Origin: Halobacteriales archaeon QH_7_65_31
GTDB lineage: Archaea > Halobacteriota > Halobacteria > Halobacteriales > Haloarculaceae
Reading direction: 5' to 3'
NCBI GenBank assembly: GCA_003021785.1
Contig: PXQU01000003.1
Coordinates: 1 to 64,000 of the forward strand
DNA: 64,000 nt
Position 1 is the stretch's first letter. Each line of letters begins with the position of its first letter. The position numbers were made by a program, and so were the translations under genes. Below are positions 1-9,896 of the stretch, piece after piece. The notes beneath the pieces were generated by a model, which was given only the letters and a program-made list of their open reading frames with translations, made no database searches and had not been told where the DNA came from.

Positions 1-104
1 GATACGCTGTCAGGAGACTTAATGCCGGCGGTTGTGGCGGCGTTGTCGGATTCATCCCTGCCGTGAACGGCGGGGTTTTCTCCTCGTACTTTCCGTAACT
101 CGCA
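1..104. other. Flank beyond the leader-distal end of the CRISPR array; no gene seen
   Basis: No convincing coding region, RNA or further repeat is visible here. The segment lies just past the oldest repeat. A short CCGTAAC at 93-99 resembles the end of a repeat, but nothing before it matches the rest of the unit. Confidence 0.5.
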
Positions 105-3100
105 GCTTCAACCCCACGAGGATTCGTCTGTAACAAGCCGTCGTCGCTTGCCACGTCGTCACGACCAGTCAGCTTCAATCCCACGAGGGTTCGTCTGTAA
201 CCACGCTCACGGAGGCCATCAGATACCGCCCCCGAGCTTCAACCCCACGAGGGTTCGTCTGTAACCCGTCCCCGCCTGCTGCATCCGTTTTGAGAGCGAG
301 CGGCTTCAACCCCACAAGGGTTCGTCTGTAACCGATCCGAGTTCGATGTATCGCTGTGACTGCTGCAGGCTTCAACCCCACAAGGGTTCGTCTGTAACGA
401 CCGCACGCTGTGGAGTCTGCGGGCGCGCCTTCCGCTTCAACCCCACAAGGGTTCGTCTGTAACTCTCCATCCGTCGATTACCATCTCTCGGGGTGGTTCG
501 GCTTCAACCCCACAAGGGTTCGTCTGTAACGAGTCGATAACAGGCGATGAGTATCGGCATCTGCCGCTTCAACCCCACAAGGGTTCGTCTGTAACGCATA
601 TCGTTGAGGACACGATGCATGGACGCGTACTGCTTCAACCCCACGAGGGTTCGTCTGTAACTTCGCGTCCTCCAATGGGGATGATGTGGTCGGCTGGCTT
701 CAACCCCACGAGGGTTCGTCTGTAACCGGTCCCGTCGCACCGAGAGCACTCTTGATGGCCGCTTCAACCCCACGAGGGTTCGTCTGTAACAGGGATCGAC
801 GGAACGCGTTTCGGGTCTCGATGTCCAGCTTCAACCCCACGAGGGTTCGTCTGTAACCGTACGTCACCGCCGTGAACCGGGGTATCAGCCCATCGCTTCA
901 ACCCCACGAGGGTTCGTCTGTAACGAGCATATCCTCGGTTGGGACGCCGGCGTGAACGCGGCTTCAACCCCACGAGGGTTCGTCTGTAACGCGGTTCCGC
1001 ACTTGTCGCCGTCCCACGGATTGATGCTTCAACCCCACGAGGGTTCGTCTGTAACGGTGGGCGCGGCTGGTGGCGAGCATCGAGATCTCCTCGCTTCAAC
1101 CCCACGAGGGTTCGTCTGTAACCTGCTCGCTGATGTGAGGATTCAGCGTGGGCCTCTCGCTTCAACCCCACGAGGGTTCGTCTGTAACTCGGTGTCGACA
1201 CCATAATATCGAGACTTTGTTGGCCTTCAACCCCACGAGGGTTCGTCTGTAACGTGATTTCCCACCGGACCTTCCGACGGATTTTCGAGTCCTTCAACCC
1301 CACGAGGGTTCGTCTGTAACGAGACCGCCGCACAGGTGGCACGTTACCCCACTCGTCCCTTCAACCCCACGAGGGTTCGTCTGTAACCAGAACGGTTGTT
1401 CCGGTCGTTCCAGCCCGAAGGCCTTCAACCCCACGAGGGTTCGTCTGTAACTTTCCGGTCCAGCGTGTACTTCGGGCCGATCACGCCCCTTCAACCCCAC
1501 GAGGGTTCGTCTGTAACTCCCGTCCCGTGCAAGCACCCGGACTATCGGCGGCGCCTTCAACCCCACGAGGGTTCGTCTGTAACTCGTCGCCGTACTGACT
1601 GTCCGGGGTCGGGTCCCCGCCTTCAACCCCACGAGGGTTCGTCTGTAACCGAGCTGATCGCGTCGACGAGCTGCGCGACGATCTGCCTTCAACCCCACGA
1701 GGGTTCGTCTGTAACTCGATCCAAAATATAGAGTCCCACGGCGCGCTGTCAGCCTTCAACCCCACGAGGGTTCGTCTGTAACCTCTACTTCAGAAACAAG
1801 ATACGCCTCGTTATTGACCCTTCAACCCCACGAGGGTTCGTCTGTAACCTTTCGCAGCGGCTCGCTGCTCGTCACTCACCTCTGCCTTCAACCCCACGAG
1901 GGTTCGTCTGTAACATCCAAAGATGAGGAGTCGAGCCCATCCGCGTGCTTCCTTCAACCCCACGAGGGTTCGTCTGTAACGATGCCAGTTCTCCGCCCCA
2001 CTTCCCGGAGTTATCTCCTTCAACCCCACGAGGGTTCGTCTGTAACTAGCGTAACATTCCTTCCGACCGCCGTTCGCCGGTGACCCTTCAACCCCACGAG
2101 GGTTCGTCTGTAACCCTGCGCTTGGCGAGCGCGGCGCTCGCACGCGTCCCCCTTCAACCCCACGAGGGTTCGTCTGTAACCATGGCGAGCACAAGCGGTA
2201 GCAGTACCCGGACGGTCCTTCAACCCCACGAGGGTTCGTCTGTAACTATCGAGATAGCTATTTATCATGTCTTTGCCGCCGCCTTCAACCCCACGAGGGT
2301 TCGTCTGTAACTACAGTCCGACGACCACCACGGGCGGTATAAAGACCCTTCAACCCCACGAGGGTTCGTCTGTAACCAAAGTAATCCGGTCGCTTGTCCT
2401 CGTCTACGAGCACCCTTCAACCCCACGAGGGTTCGTCTGTAACGTTCGATTGGCTGTCATTCACCGATTTGTACAGGGTCCTTCAACCCCACGAGGGTTC
2501 GTCTGTAACTGTGTGGATTCATGGCATTCGATGGGGGTTCTTTGATCCTTCAACCCCACGAGGGTTCGTCTGTAACCGCCGGTCGGGTTCGGAACCTGCT
2601 GACGCGTCTCCTCCTTCAACCTCACGAGGGTTCGTCTGTAACTATCCAGATAGCTATTTATCATGTCTTTGCTGCCGCCTTCAACCCCACGAGGGTTCGT
2701 CTGTAACGAGATCACGGAAGCCGGCGGATCGGTCGCCGCCGTCCCTTCAACCCCACGAGGGTTCGTCTGTAACAACGAGATTTGCGTGGTCCGACACACC
2801 GACCGACTCCCTTCAACCCCACGAGGGTTCGTCTGTAACGCCGAGTTCTTTCGTCAGCATCTCACGAATTTCTCCCCTTCAACCCCATGAGGGTTCGTCT
2901 GTAACGCGACCGCGCAGGCCGAGGCCAGCCGACACGACGACCTTCAACCCCACGAGGGTTCGTCTGTAACGCGCGCCGGCTATATCACGGAGATAGTCAG
3001 CATCCCTTCAACCCCACGAGGGTTCGTCTGTAACCGTCAGCATCGGGGAGGGTAACTGATATGCCCGCCTTCAACCCCACGAGGGTTCGTCTGTAACTGG

Positions 3101-5387
3101 GCGACAGCGACCGACTGGGATAATGCTTCCAGTCCTTCAACCCCACGAGGGTTCGTCTGTAACACGCATATTCAAATTACAGCGCCCCGGCGATTACCCA
3201 CCTTCAACCCCACGAGGGTTCGTCTGTAACTAGCCGCTGAGCAGCACATCGAACTCCTGCCGCCCCCTTCAACCCCACGAGGGTTCGTCTGTAACGATCT
3301 CTCCCGACCGCGGCGAGCTGGTCCGCATCCTCCTTCAACCCCACGAGGGTTCGTCTGTAACGAGACGTTCACCGAATGTTTTGTCGAACAGGTAGCCCCT
3401 TCAACCCCACGAGGGTTCGTCTGTAACGGTCGTGGTCGATTGGGACCCGGCGGTGTCCGGCTCCCTTCAACCCCACGAGGGTTCGTCTGTAACTCGCGGC
3501 GACGATGTTCGGCGTGTTCAGTCTCACAGTACTTCAACCCCACGAGGGTTCGTCTGTAACCTACTACACTGTAGTTCGGGAGGATGGTGTCGCAACTTCA
3601 ACCCCACGAGGGTTCGTCTGTAACGGGCTGTTGTATGGTGGATTCCCCGCGATTAGCACTTCAACCCCACGAGGGTTCGTCTGTAACCGTCGCTCGCGAA
3701 CGATCCAGCCAGCACGGAAATCACTTCAACCCCACGAGGGTTCGTCTGTAACCGTGGCGATCCCCCGCGTAGCACTCCGGGACCGGCTCACTTCAACCCC
3801 ACGAGGGTTCGTCTGTAACGACCACGGTGCGACAGCCTCGCACGACTATCGGACACTTCAACCCCACGAGGGTTCGTCTGTAACCGAGCAACGACGCGGC
3901 ATGGACGCGCACGTCACATACTTCAACCCCACGAGGGTTCGTCTGTAACAGGGGCCACGTGTCTCGATGCTGGACGACGAGGGGCACTTCAACCCCACGA
4001 GGGTTCGTCTGTAACCCCTGTTCTGATTCCCACATCGGGACGTGTCACGCCACTTCAACCCCACGAGGGTTCGTCTGTAACCGTGGTCTCCGCGTCGGGA
4101 AGCGACGGTCGAAACTGACTTCAACCCCACGAGGGTTCGTCTGTAACGCGTTCAACGCGGTCAATCGCGGAGTCCAACGTAGTACTTCAACCCCACGAGG
4201 GTTCGTCTGTAACTCGACCGCGTCCCGGTCATCTGGCAGGAGTACGAGACACTTCAACCCCACGAGGGTTCGTCTGTAACGTGATCGCGTCGACGGTCCC
4301 GTCGTCGCCGTCCGGACTTCAACCCCACGAGGGTTCGTCTGTAACCCGCAGAGATTGACCCAACAGAGATGACTACAAGTACTTCAACCCCACGAGGGTT
4401 CGTCTGTAACCGCGACCGAGAAGGGGACCGCGTCGTAGAACTCGAAACTTCAACCCCACGAGGGTTCGTCTGTAACCGATTTCCGCGACGATCTTGAAGC
4501 CGATATCGCGACTTCAACCCCACGAGGGTTCGTCTGTAACACCGGTTGTATCTCCAGCGTCTTCCAACGCCTACTTCAACCCCACGAGGGTTCGTCTGTA
4601 ACCCGCTCTGCCGCCTCGCGGAGTGGGTCGGTCACAGCACTTCAACCCCACGAGGGTTCGTCTGTAACCATGTGCAAGGCCTGCAACCCCTACCACGAGC
4701 GCGAACTTCAACCCCACGAGGGTTCGTCTGTAACCAGCTGTAGCTCCCCCGACTACGGACCCAATAAGCCCACTTCAACCCCACGAGGGTTCGTCTGTAA
4801 CGGGCGCACACGGTCGATGGCTCTCGTCCGCGGTCACTTCAACCCCACGAGGGTTCGTCTGTAACCAACGTTTTTGCAGTAGGGTAGTGTAGCATTGACT
4901 ACTTCAACCCCACGAGGGTTCGTCTGTAACCCGGCGAGCCGCCGATCGTGTTCGAGCCGGGCGACACTTCAACCCCACGAGGGTTCGTCTGTAACGGCCA
5001 GCGACTTGCGCAGATAAACTCAGATTTCGAACTTCAACCCCACGAGGGTTCGTCTGTAACGAGGCGCTCACCGACGACGCGATGCTCGCGCTCGTACTTC
5101 AACCCCACGAGGGTTCGTCTGTAACTGTATACGGCCGTCGTGCGCTCGACCTCGGCGACCCTCACTTCAACCCCACGAGGGTTCGTCTGTAACGGCGATC
5201 TCGCCGGCGGCGAGGACGGTGACGCGACACTTCAACCCCACGAGGGTTCGTCTGTAACCCGGGCGACACACTCTACATCCGCGTCGGTGAGACTTCAACC
5301 CCACGAGGGTTCGTCTGTAACCTCCAAAAAATGCGGCCCTGCGTTGCCCTGCACCGCACTTCAACCCCACGAGGGTTCGTCTGTAAC
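105..5387 (-). CRISPR. Subtype I-B CRISPR array, 81 repeats and 80 spacers
   Basis: A 30-bp repeat recurs about every 62-68 bp. On the plus strand it begins [G/C/A]CTTCAACCCC and ends GGTTCGTCTGTAAC. Read as crRNA (minus strand) it begins GTTACAGACG and ends GGGGTTGAAG plus one variable base. I count 81 repeats (first 105-134, last 5358-5387) and 80 spacers of 32-38 bp. The cas genes lie at the 5387 end. The repeats at the other end are degenerate (105-134 has GAGGATTCG, 172-201 has CAATCCC), so the leader is at the right and transcription runs leftward. Five consecutive repeats (303-595) carry CACAAGGG instead of CACGAGGG. Isolated mutations sit at 2613-2642 and 2876-2905. The first plus-strand base is G in repeats 1-17, C in 18-52 and A in 53-81. 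Spacers 2247-2281 and 2643-2677 differ at only two positions. Confidence 0.98.
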
Positions 5388-5484
5388 CATGCCCAATTTA
5401 GAGCATTCACACGGTATACCGGCTACTCACGATTTAGTGTTTCCATCGACCCGCGATACCAGCTGTATCCCCGGAGGTCGATGA
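5388..5484 (-). promoter_or_regulatory. CRISPR leader between cas2 and the newest repeat
   Basis: These 97 bp separate the cas2 stop codon from the newest repeat and are AT-richer than the cas genes. On the minus strand the segment contains ACTAAAT (about 5439-5433) and TCTAAAT nearer the array, either of which could serve as a TATA element. A perfect 10-bp palindrome, CGGTATACCG, lies at 5412-5421. By analogy with other type I leaders it should hold the array promoter and the site where Cas1-Cas2 integrate new spacers. Because cas2 reads in the same direction, read-through from the cas operon is also possible. The promoter assignment is inference. Confidence 0.6.
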
Positions 5485-5748
5485 TCAGAGGAACTGCTGG
5501 TCGTCCATCGGGTCGTCACCGAACACCGAGCGAGTGACGTACTTCTCTGAGGACATCCGATAGAGCATGACCGACTCGCCCGGCTCCAACATCGACTCCA
5601 GCGTTCCCTCGATCGCTTCGACGTTCCCCTCCGTCAGTTCGCCTTCGAAGACGGAGTTCTGGACGTGGACGAGATACTGCCGGAGGTAGTTCAGGAACTT
5701 CGGGGTACGGTCGGCCTGCACGTCGTAGACGACGATGACGTACACCAC
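5485..5748 (-). CDS. cas2: CRISPR-associated endoribonuclease Cas2
   Basis: This 87-residue protein has the usual Cas2 length and ferredoxin-like start, MVYVIVVYDV, with the conserved Asp at residue 9. Cas2 forms the core of the Cas1-Cas2 integrase that inserts spacers next to the leader. The start is a GTG at 5748, with a second in-frame GTG immediately after it, so either could be used. The start lies one base after the cas1 stop codon, which points to translational coupling. It is the last gene of the cas operon, and the array leader follows directly. Family identification is firm; activity is inferred from the family. Confidence 0.95.
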   Translation of the reverse strand: MVYVIVVYDVQADRTPKFLNYLRQYLVHVQNSVFEGELTEGNVEAIEGTLESMLEPGESVMLYRMSSEKYVTRSVFGDDPMDDQQFL

Positions 5749-5749
5749 G

Positions 5750-6742
5750 CTACCACCACCGTTCGAAGGGGACGTACTCCTCGCCGGTGAGCAGATGCTT
5801 CTTCAGCTTGTACGCCTCGATCCGGAGCAGGTACTGGTAGCTCACCTTCCGGTTCAGCCGCGGATGCTCGATAGTCTCATCGAGCGTCTTCTCGAACGCC
5901 TTCGAGACGGTCTCGCGTCCCGACTCCGTGAGCAGACAGCCGTTCAGGTCGGTCTCGAACTCCTCGGGCGTGATCTGTGAGCGGTTCACGACGCGGAAGA
6001 CGACGCGGTCTGCAAGCACCGGCTTGAAGATATCCGCGATATCGAGCGCGAGCGAGTAGCGACGGTCGCCGGGTTCGTGAAGGAAGCTCACCGCGGGGTC
6101 GAGTGCCGTCGCACGGATCGCGGAGACGACGTTCGCGTACACGAGCGAGTTCGCGAAGGAGATGAGGCTGTTCACCTCGTTGTCCGGCGGGTTGTACTGG
6201 CGACCGCCGAAGACGAACCCGTCGGGAAGCACGTCGTCGAGAATCGAGTAGTACGCCCGCCGTGCCGTCGCCTCGACGCCCATCAGTTCGCTCACATCCA
6301 TTCCCGAATCGAGCGTCTCCTGTTGGGTGTCGAGCCGCTCGATGACCTCACCGAGATCGTGGCCGCGACCGTCGTAGTAGCTGACGTTCGCCCGCATGTT
6401 GTGGATGCTGGCGCGGATGAACTTCCGCGCGAGCGCCTGCCGACGCCCGGGCGTATCGTACGCGCGCACCTGCTCGACGACGGTTCGCCCGGAGGTCTGT
6501 CCGCGTTCGGGCATCACCGAGCCGGCGTAGTAGTCCTTCCAGCCGAAGACGTGGATCGCGACGCCGTGATCGTCGAGAAACGACATCACGCGCGTGTTGA
6601 AGTCGATCTGTCCGTGGAGAAACAGCGCCTCCGCGTTCTCGATCGGGAGATACGACTTCTCGTCGTCGAGCGTGACCAGCCGAACCGTGTCGTTGTGTCG
6701 CTCGATACGCCCGTCGCTGAAGATGTGGTAGTTGTCGTTCAT
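5750..6742 (-). CDS. cas1: CRISPR-associated integrase Cas1
   Basis: A 330-residue Cas1 of the archaeal I-B type. The catalytic metal-binding set is visible in the C-terminal half: a Glu in NEVNSLISFAN, the His in FLHEPG and the Asp in ALDIADIFKP. With Cas2 it integrates prespacers at the leader-repeat junction. The open frame continues twelve codons upstream, but I chose the ATG at 6742 because MNDNYHIF is the typical Cas1 beginning. It lies two bases after the cas4 stop codon, and the longer frame would overlap cas4. All acquisition genes (cas4, cas1, cas2) are consecutive here. Confidence 0.97.
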   Translation of the reverse strand: MNDNYHIFSDGRIERHNDTVRLVTLDDEKSYLPIENAEALFLHGQIDFNTRVMSFLDDHGVAIHVFGWKDYYAGSVMPERGQTSGRTVVEQVRAYDTPGRRQALARKFIRASIHNMRANVSYYDGRGHDLGEVIERLDTQQETLDSGMDVSELMGVEATARRAYYSILDDVLPDGFVFGGRQYNPPDNEVNSLISFANSLVYANVVSAIRATALDPAVSFLHEPGDRRYSLALDIADIFKPVLADRVVFRVVNRSQITPEEFETDLNGCLLTESGRETVSKAFEKTLDETIEHPRLNRKVSYQYLLRIEAYKLKKHLLTGEEYVPFERWW

Positions 6743-6744
6743 GC

Positions 6745-7320
6745 TCAACAGCTCCAACAGAAGTCGTGGTAGGCACACGACTCACAGAACGGCTTCTCCT
6801 CCGCCGGCGGGGGCGACTCACGGGTCACGACGCGGTGGACGCCGCGGATCGATTCTTCGACCCACGCGGCGTTCTCCTCGGTGAGCTCGACCGATTCACG
6901 CCGGCGCTCACGCGGATGTGCCAACACGCCGTCGCGACTGACCCCGACCACGCGATCCAGATACCAGAGGTAGTACAACAGCTGGAGCTTCGCCGGTTCG
7001 ACGAGCGATGAGGAGGGTTTCACCTCCATCACGCGCCCGTCCTCCAACACGTCGATAGCAATTGTGCCGTCGATGGAGAGATTCCGCCGCTCCTCCTCGT
7101 ACGCCGAGTCGTCTACCTGTGTCCCGCGGACGACGGCCGCGTTCTCGCGATCGATCTCGATGTTTCGCGATTCGAACCAGAGCTCGCGTTCACACACCTC
7201 GTAGTACTGCATCATGACGCCCGTGACGTGGAACTCGTTTTCCCGCGTCTCGTCGCGTGCCGAATCGAGAAGCAGCTCCACGGGATCGTCGGTCTCGTCC
7301 GCGCTGTCTGGATCGGTCAT
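6745..7320 (-). CDS. cas4: CRISPR-associated exonuclease Cas4
   Basis: A 191-residue RecB-like nuclease. An early Cys in YYEVCERELWF and a C-terminal cluster, CESCAYHDFCWSC, supply the ligands for the expected iron-sulfur cluster. The nuclease signature appears as Asp in DGTIAIDVL, then MEVKPSS (the E-x-K motif) and QLLYYLW. Cas4 trims prespacers and helps select the PAM and orientation during acquisition. The ATG start at 7320 overlaps the cas3 stop codon as ATGA. One extra Cys beyond the usual four is present at the very C-terminus. Confidence 0.95.
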   Translation of the reverse strand: MTDPDSADETDDPVELLLDSARDETRENEFHVTGVMMQYYEVCERELWFESRNIEIDRENAAVVRGTQVDDSAYEEERRNLSIDGTIAIDVLEDGRVMEVKPSSSLVEPAKLQLLYYLWYLDRVVGVSRDGVLAHPRERRRESVELTEENAAWVEESIRGVHRVVTRESPPPAEEKPFCESCAYHDFCWSC

Positions 7321-9896
7321 AGGAACTGATGGGAGACGCTGCTGTCGGGCACGACGAACCCCTTCGCCGTGTCGAAGTGGTCGCCGTGTTGGCGAACGTC
7401 CAGCTGATACAGCCCTTCGTCCTCGACGAGCAGCGGGAGTCTCTGGATCGCCTCTTTGCGCTCGTCGTCCCAGCCGTACGGCACGGAGATGCGGCGGGAC
7501 TTCGACTCGTCGAGCAGGCTGCGAAGCCGGTCCCAGTCGTACTCCTCCTCGGCGCGTCGAATGTCCTCCGCCAGCCGTCGGTCGGCTGCCGTCCGACAGA
7601 CGAGTATCTCGGCAGTCCGTCTGGCGTCGATGAGCGAGAGATCACCCAGTGCCGCCGCCCGTGCAGCATCGACGTGGTCGGCGTACTCCTGTTTTCCGAC
7701 GTTCTTCTCCTCGTGTAACCGGTCGTAGTATCGCGTCACTGCTCTGTCCGCGACGGCCTGCTCGGTCAGCGTTCCGTCGTCGCTCCGCACCTCGGCGAGC
7801 GTCTCGGCCGTCACCGGCAGGAGCGTGACGTCGCGGTTGTATATCTTCGCCGCCGGCGTCTTCGGCTGGTCGTCCGGTGCGTCGAGCCACCAGACGGTCA
7901 CCTGCCCCTGTTCGCGTTCGAACGACCGATTACACCGTCCTGCAGCCTGCACGATACTGTCGATAGGGGCGAGGTCGCGATACACGGTGTCGAAGCTGAT
8001 ATCCACGCCGGCCTCGATGAGCTGTGTCGAGACGACGGCGAGCGGATACCCGGACTCGGTGAGCCGCTTGGCCGCCTGAACGAGGCGGAGTCGATCAACA
8101 GGTCGAAGCCGGGTCGAGAGGTGTAACGTCGCAGCCGAACCTTTCTGCCGGACACGGCTCGCGATCGTCTCCGGCTGCACGCGCTCGGCTCCGTCTGTCT
8201 CCGCGAGCAGGTCGTCGTACGTCTCCGCGACGCTCACGTACGAGGCCCCGGACAGCTGTTCTGTCAGCTCGCGCGCGCTATCGATCGTGTTACAGACCGC
8301 GAGCGCGGAGTCCCCGTCGCCGAGCGTCCGCTCGAGCTCTGCTCCCGCGTCGTCGTACGATTTCGGCGTCCCGTCGCTCCGATTCGCCACGTACCGTTCC
8401 GTCGAGTCGTCGAGTTCGTACCGCACGCGCTCGACGGCGTCGAAGTACGACCCAGGGTCATCGACCAGTTCGGGGGCCTCGTTGAATAACTGTGGCTGTG
8501 TGGCGGTCATAGCGATCACCGTCGCGTCGTACCGCTCGGTCAGTATCGCCACCAGCCGCGGAACGAGCTTCCACCAGTCGAGCGGGAGACTCTGTGGCTC
8601 GTCGAGGACGACGACGGCGTTCTGGAGCGCCGGAAGCTTCAGTGACTGTCGGTTCGCCGGACCGGCGAGACTCTCGAACAGCTGGACGAACGTCGTCACC
8701 GTCAGTCCGGCACGCCAGCTCTCAGCGAGCATCCCGGCGACCTCGTCGCTCCTGTCTGCTTTCTCCTCGTCACCGCCGTCCTCGCGGATGACCGTCTCTG
8801 CGAGATGGTGGTGAGCAGTGAGCAGCCCCTCGGTCCCGTCCGTCTCGTATATCCCCTCCAGCTCGTCGACCACCTGATCGATGATGCTCGTGAACGGGAG
8901 CGCATAGACGACCCGTTCGCCGTCGAGCCGCTCGCGGAGATCGAGCGCGCCCGAGAGCCCGGTGAGCGTCTTTCCCAGTCCGGTCGGGAGCGTGAGCGTC
9001 GCCACGCCGCCGCCGGTCGCGGCGAACCGCTCCGTCGCGTCGAGCACCTCCGCGCGAGCGCGCGAGCGGTGGTAGTTCAGCCGCTGTTCGCGCGTTCCGT
9101 CTCTGTCCGCCGCCGCATCGGCCTCCAGCTGTTCGATATGCGACCGGAGCGTCGCTCGCGGTGGCTTCGTCGCCTCGTACGTCGATGCGTCCCGCGCCGT
9201 CCCCGCTGCACTCGTCTTATCAGCGAGCGTCAGCGTGCTCCAACACCGCAGGACGGTCGCATAACAGTCCGACGAGAGAGCCTCCTCGTCCACGCCGCTC
9301 ATCGCTCCGCGCCCCGTAACTGTCGCCGTTATCTCATCGAGCAGTGAGACGAACCCGTGGGCGAACTCGTCCCACGACCCGCTCCCGTCGGTTGCCCGCT
9401 CGAACACCTCAACAGCGAGGTCCGACGCGTGGTCGTCGATGTCGCGTATCTGCCTTGCGACCGTTCGCTGTCGGTCGGTCACCTGCGTCTCCGGATCGCC
9501 GTCGTTCCGATTCGCTCTGTCGTTGATATACGCCGCCACGTCCGGAAGCTCGCCGTGGTGTTTCGCGACCGCGACGAAGCCGGCGAGACAGGTTTCGGTC
9601 TCGAAGCCGCGAGCGTCGAGCGCGTAGTACGCCGCGAACGACCCCAGCGGCGCGTGATAGCGCAGCGCCGAGTCGTCGGGTGAGTCGTCGTCCAGATACG
9701 ACTGGAAGTAGCTCGTCGCCTTCCCCACGTCGTGCAGCCACGCGAGCGTCTCGACGACCGCACGAACCGACTCGTCTGCCGGTGTCGTCACCGACGCCGG
9801 CACGACATGCGGGACGCGAGCCGCGACGTCGGCCAGATGCTCACGGAGCAGCACTCCCGGCTCGCCGTGCTCCGGGGGATGTGAGTAGATCGCCAC
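7317..9896 (-). CDS. cas3: CRISPR-associated nuclease-helicase Cas3 (HD plus helicase)
   Basis: An 859-residue protein with an N-terminal HD nuclease and a C-terminal superfamily 2 helicase. The HD pair is at residues 55-56 (WLHDVGK), followed by HAPLGSF and AKHHGELPD. The helicase has Walker A LPTGLGKT near residue 300, DEPQ near 430, TATQP just after, and QAAGRCNR near 650. Cas3 unwinds and degrades target DNA once Cascade has bound. The open frame extends to 10664, but that part is the shadow of cas5. I chose the GTG at 9896, which overlaps the cas5 stop as TAGTG and gives the normal family start. Confidence 0.97.
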   Translation of the reverse strand: MAIYSHPPEHGEPGVLLREHLADVAARVPHVVPASVTTPADESVRAVVETLAWLHDVGKATSYFQSYLDDDSPDDSALRYHAPLGSFAAYYALDARGFETETCLAGFVAVAKHHGELPDVAAYINDRANRNDGDPETQVTDRQRTVARQIRDIDDHASDLAVEVFERATDGSGSWDEFAHGFVSLLDEITATVTGRGAMSGVDEEALSSDCYATVLRCWSTLTLADKTSAAGTARDASTYEATKPPRATLRSHIEQLEADAAADRDGTREQRLNYHRSRARAEVLDATERFAATGGGVATLTLPTGLGKTLTGLSGALDLRERLDGERVVYALPFTSIIDQVVDELEGIYETDGTEGLLTAHHHLAETVIREDGGDEEKADRSDEVAGMLAESWRAGLTVTTFVQLFESLAGPANRQSLKLPALQNAVVVLDEPQSLPLDWWKLVPRLVAILTERYDATVIAMTATQPQLFNEAPELVDDPGSYFDAVERVRYELDDSTERYVANRSDGTPKSYDDAGAELERTLGDGDSALAVCNTIDSARELTEQLSGASYVSVAETYDDLLAETDGAERVQPETIASRVRQKGSAATLHLSTRLRPVDRLRLVQAAKRLTESGYPLAVVSTQLIEAGVDISFDTVYRDLAPIDSIVQAAGRCNRSFEREQGQVTVWWLDAPDDQPKTPAAKIYNRDVTLLPVTAETLAEVRSDDGTLTEQAVADRAVTRYYDRLHEEKNVGKQEYADHVDAARAAALGDLSLIDARRTAEILVCRTAADRRLAEDIRRAEEEYDWDRLRSLLDESKSRRISVPYGWDDERKEAIQRLPLLVEDEGLYQLDVRQHGDHFDTAKGFVVPDSSVSHQFL

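Noticed and set aside
90-104. Possible extra degenerate repeat before the first CRISPR repeat
   Set aside because: Only CCGTAAC matches the repeat end, and a spacer of 5 bp would follow; neither fits the array's geometry.
175-5370. Many open frames on both strands within 175-5370, with peptides such as RRTLVGLK and LQPHEGSSVT recurring
   Set aside because: They are the CRISPR repeat read in six frames; the recurring peptide units are translations of the repeat, and no coding signal is present.
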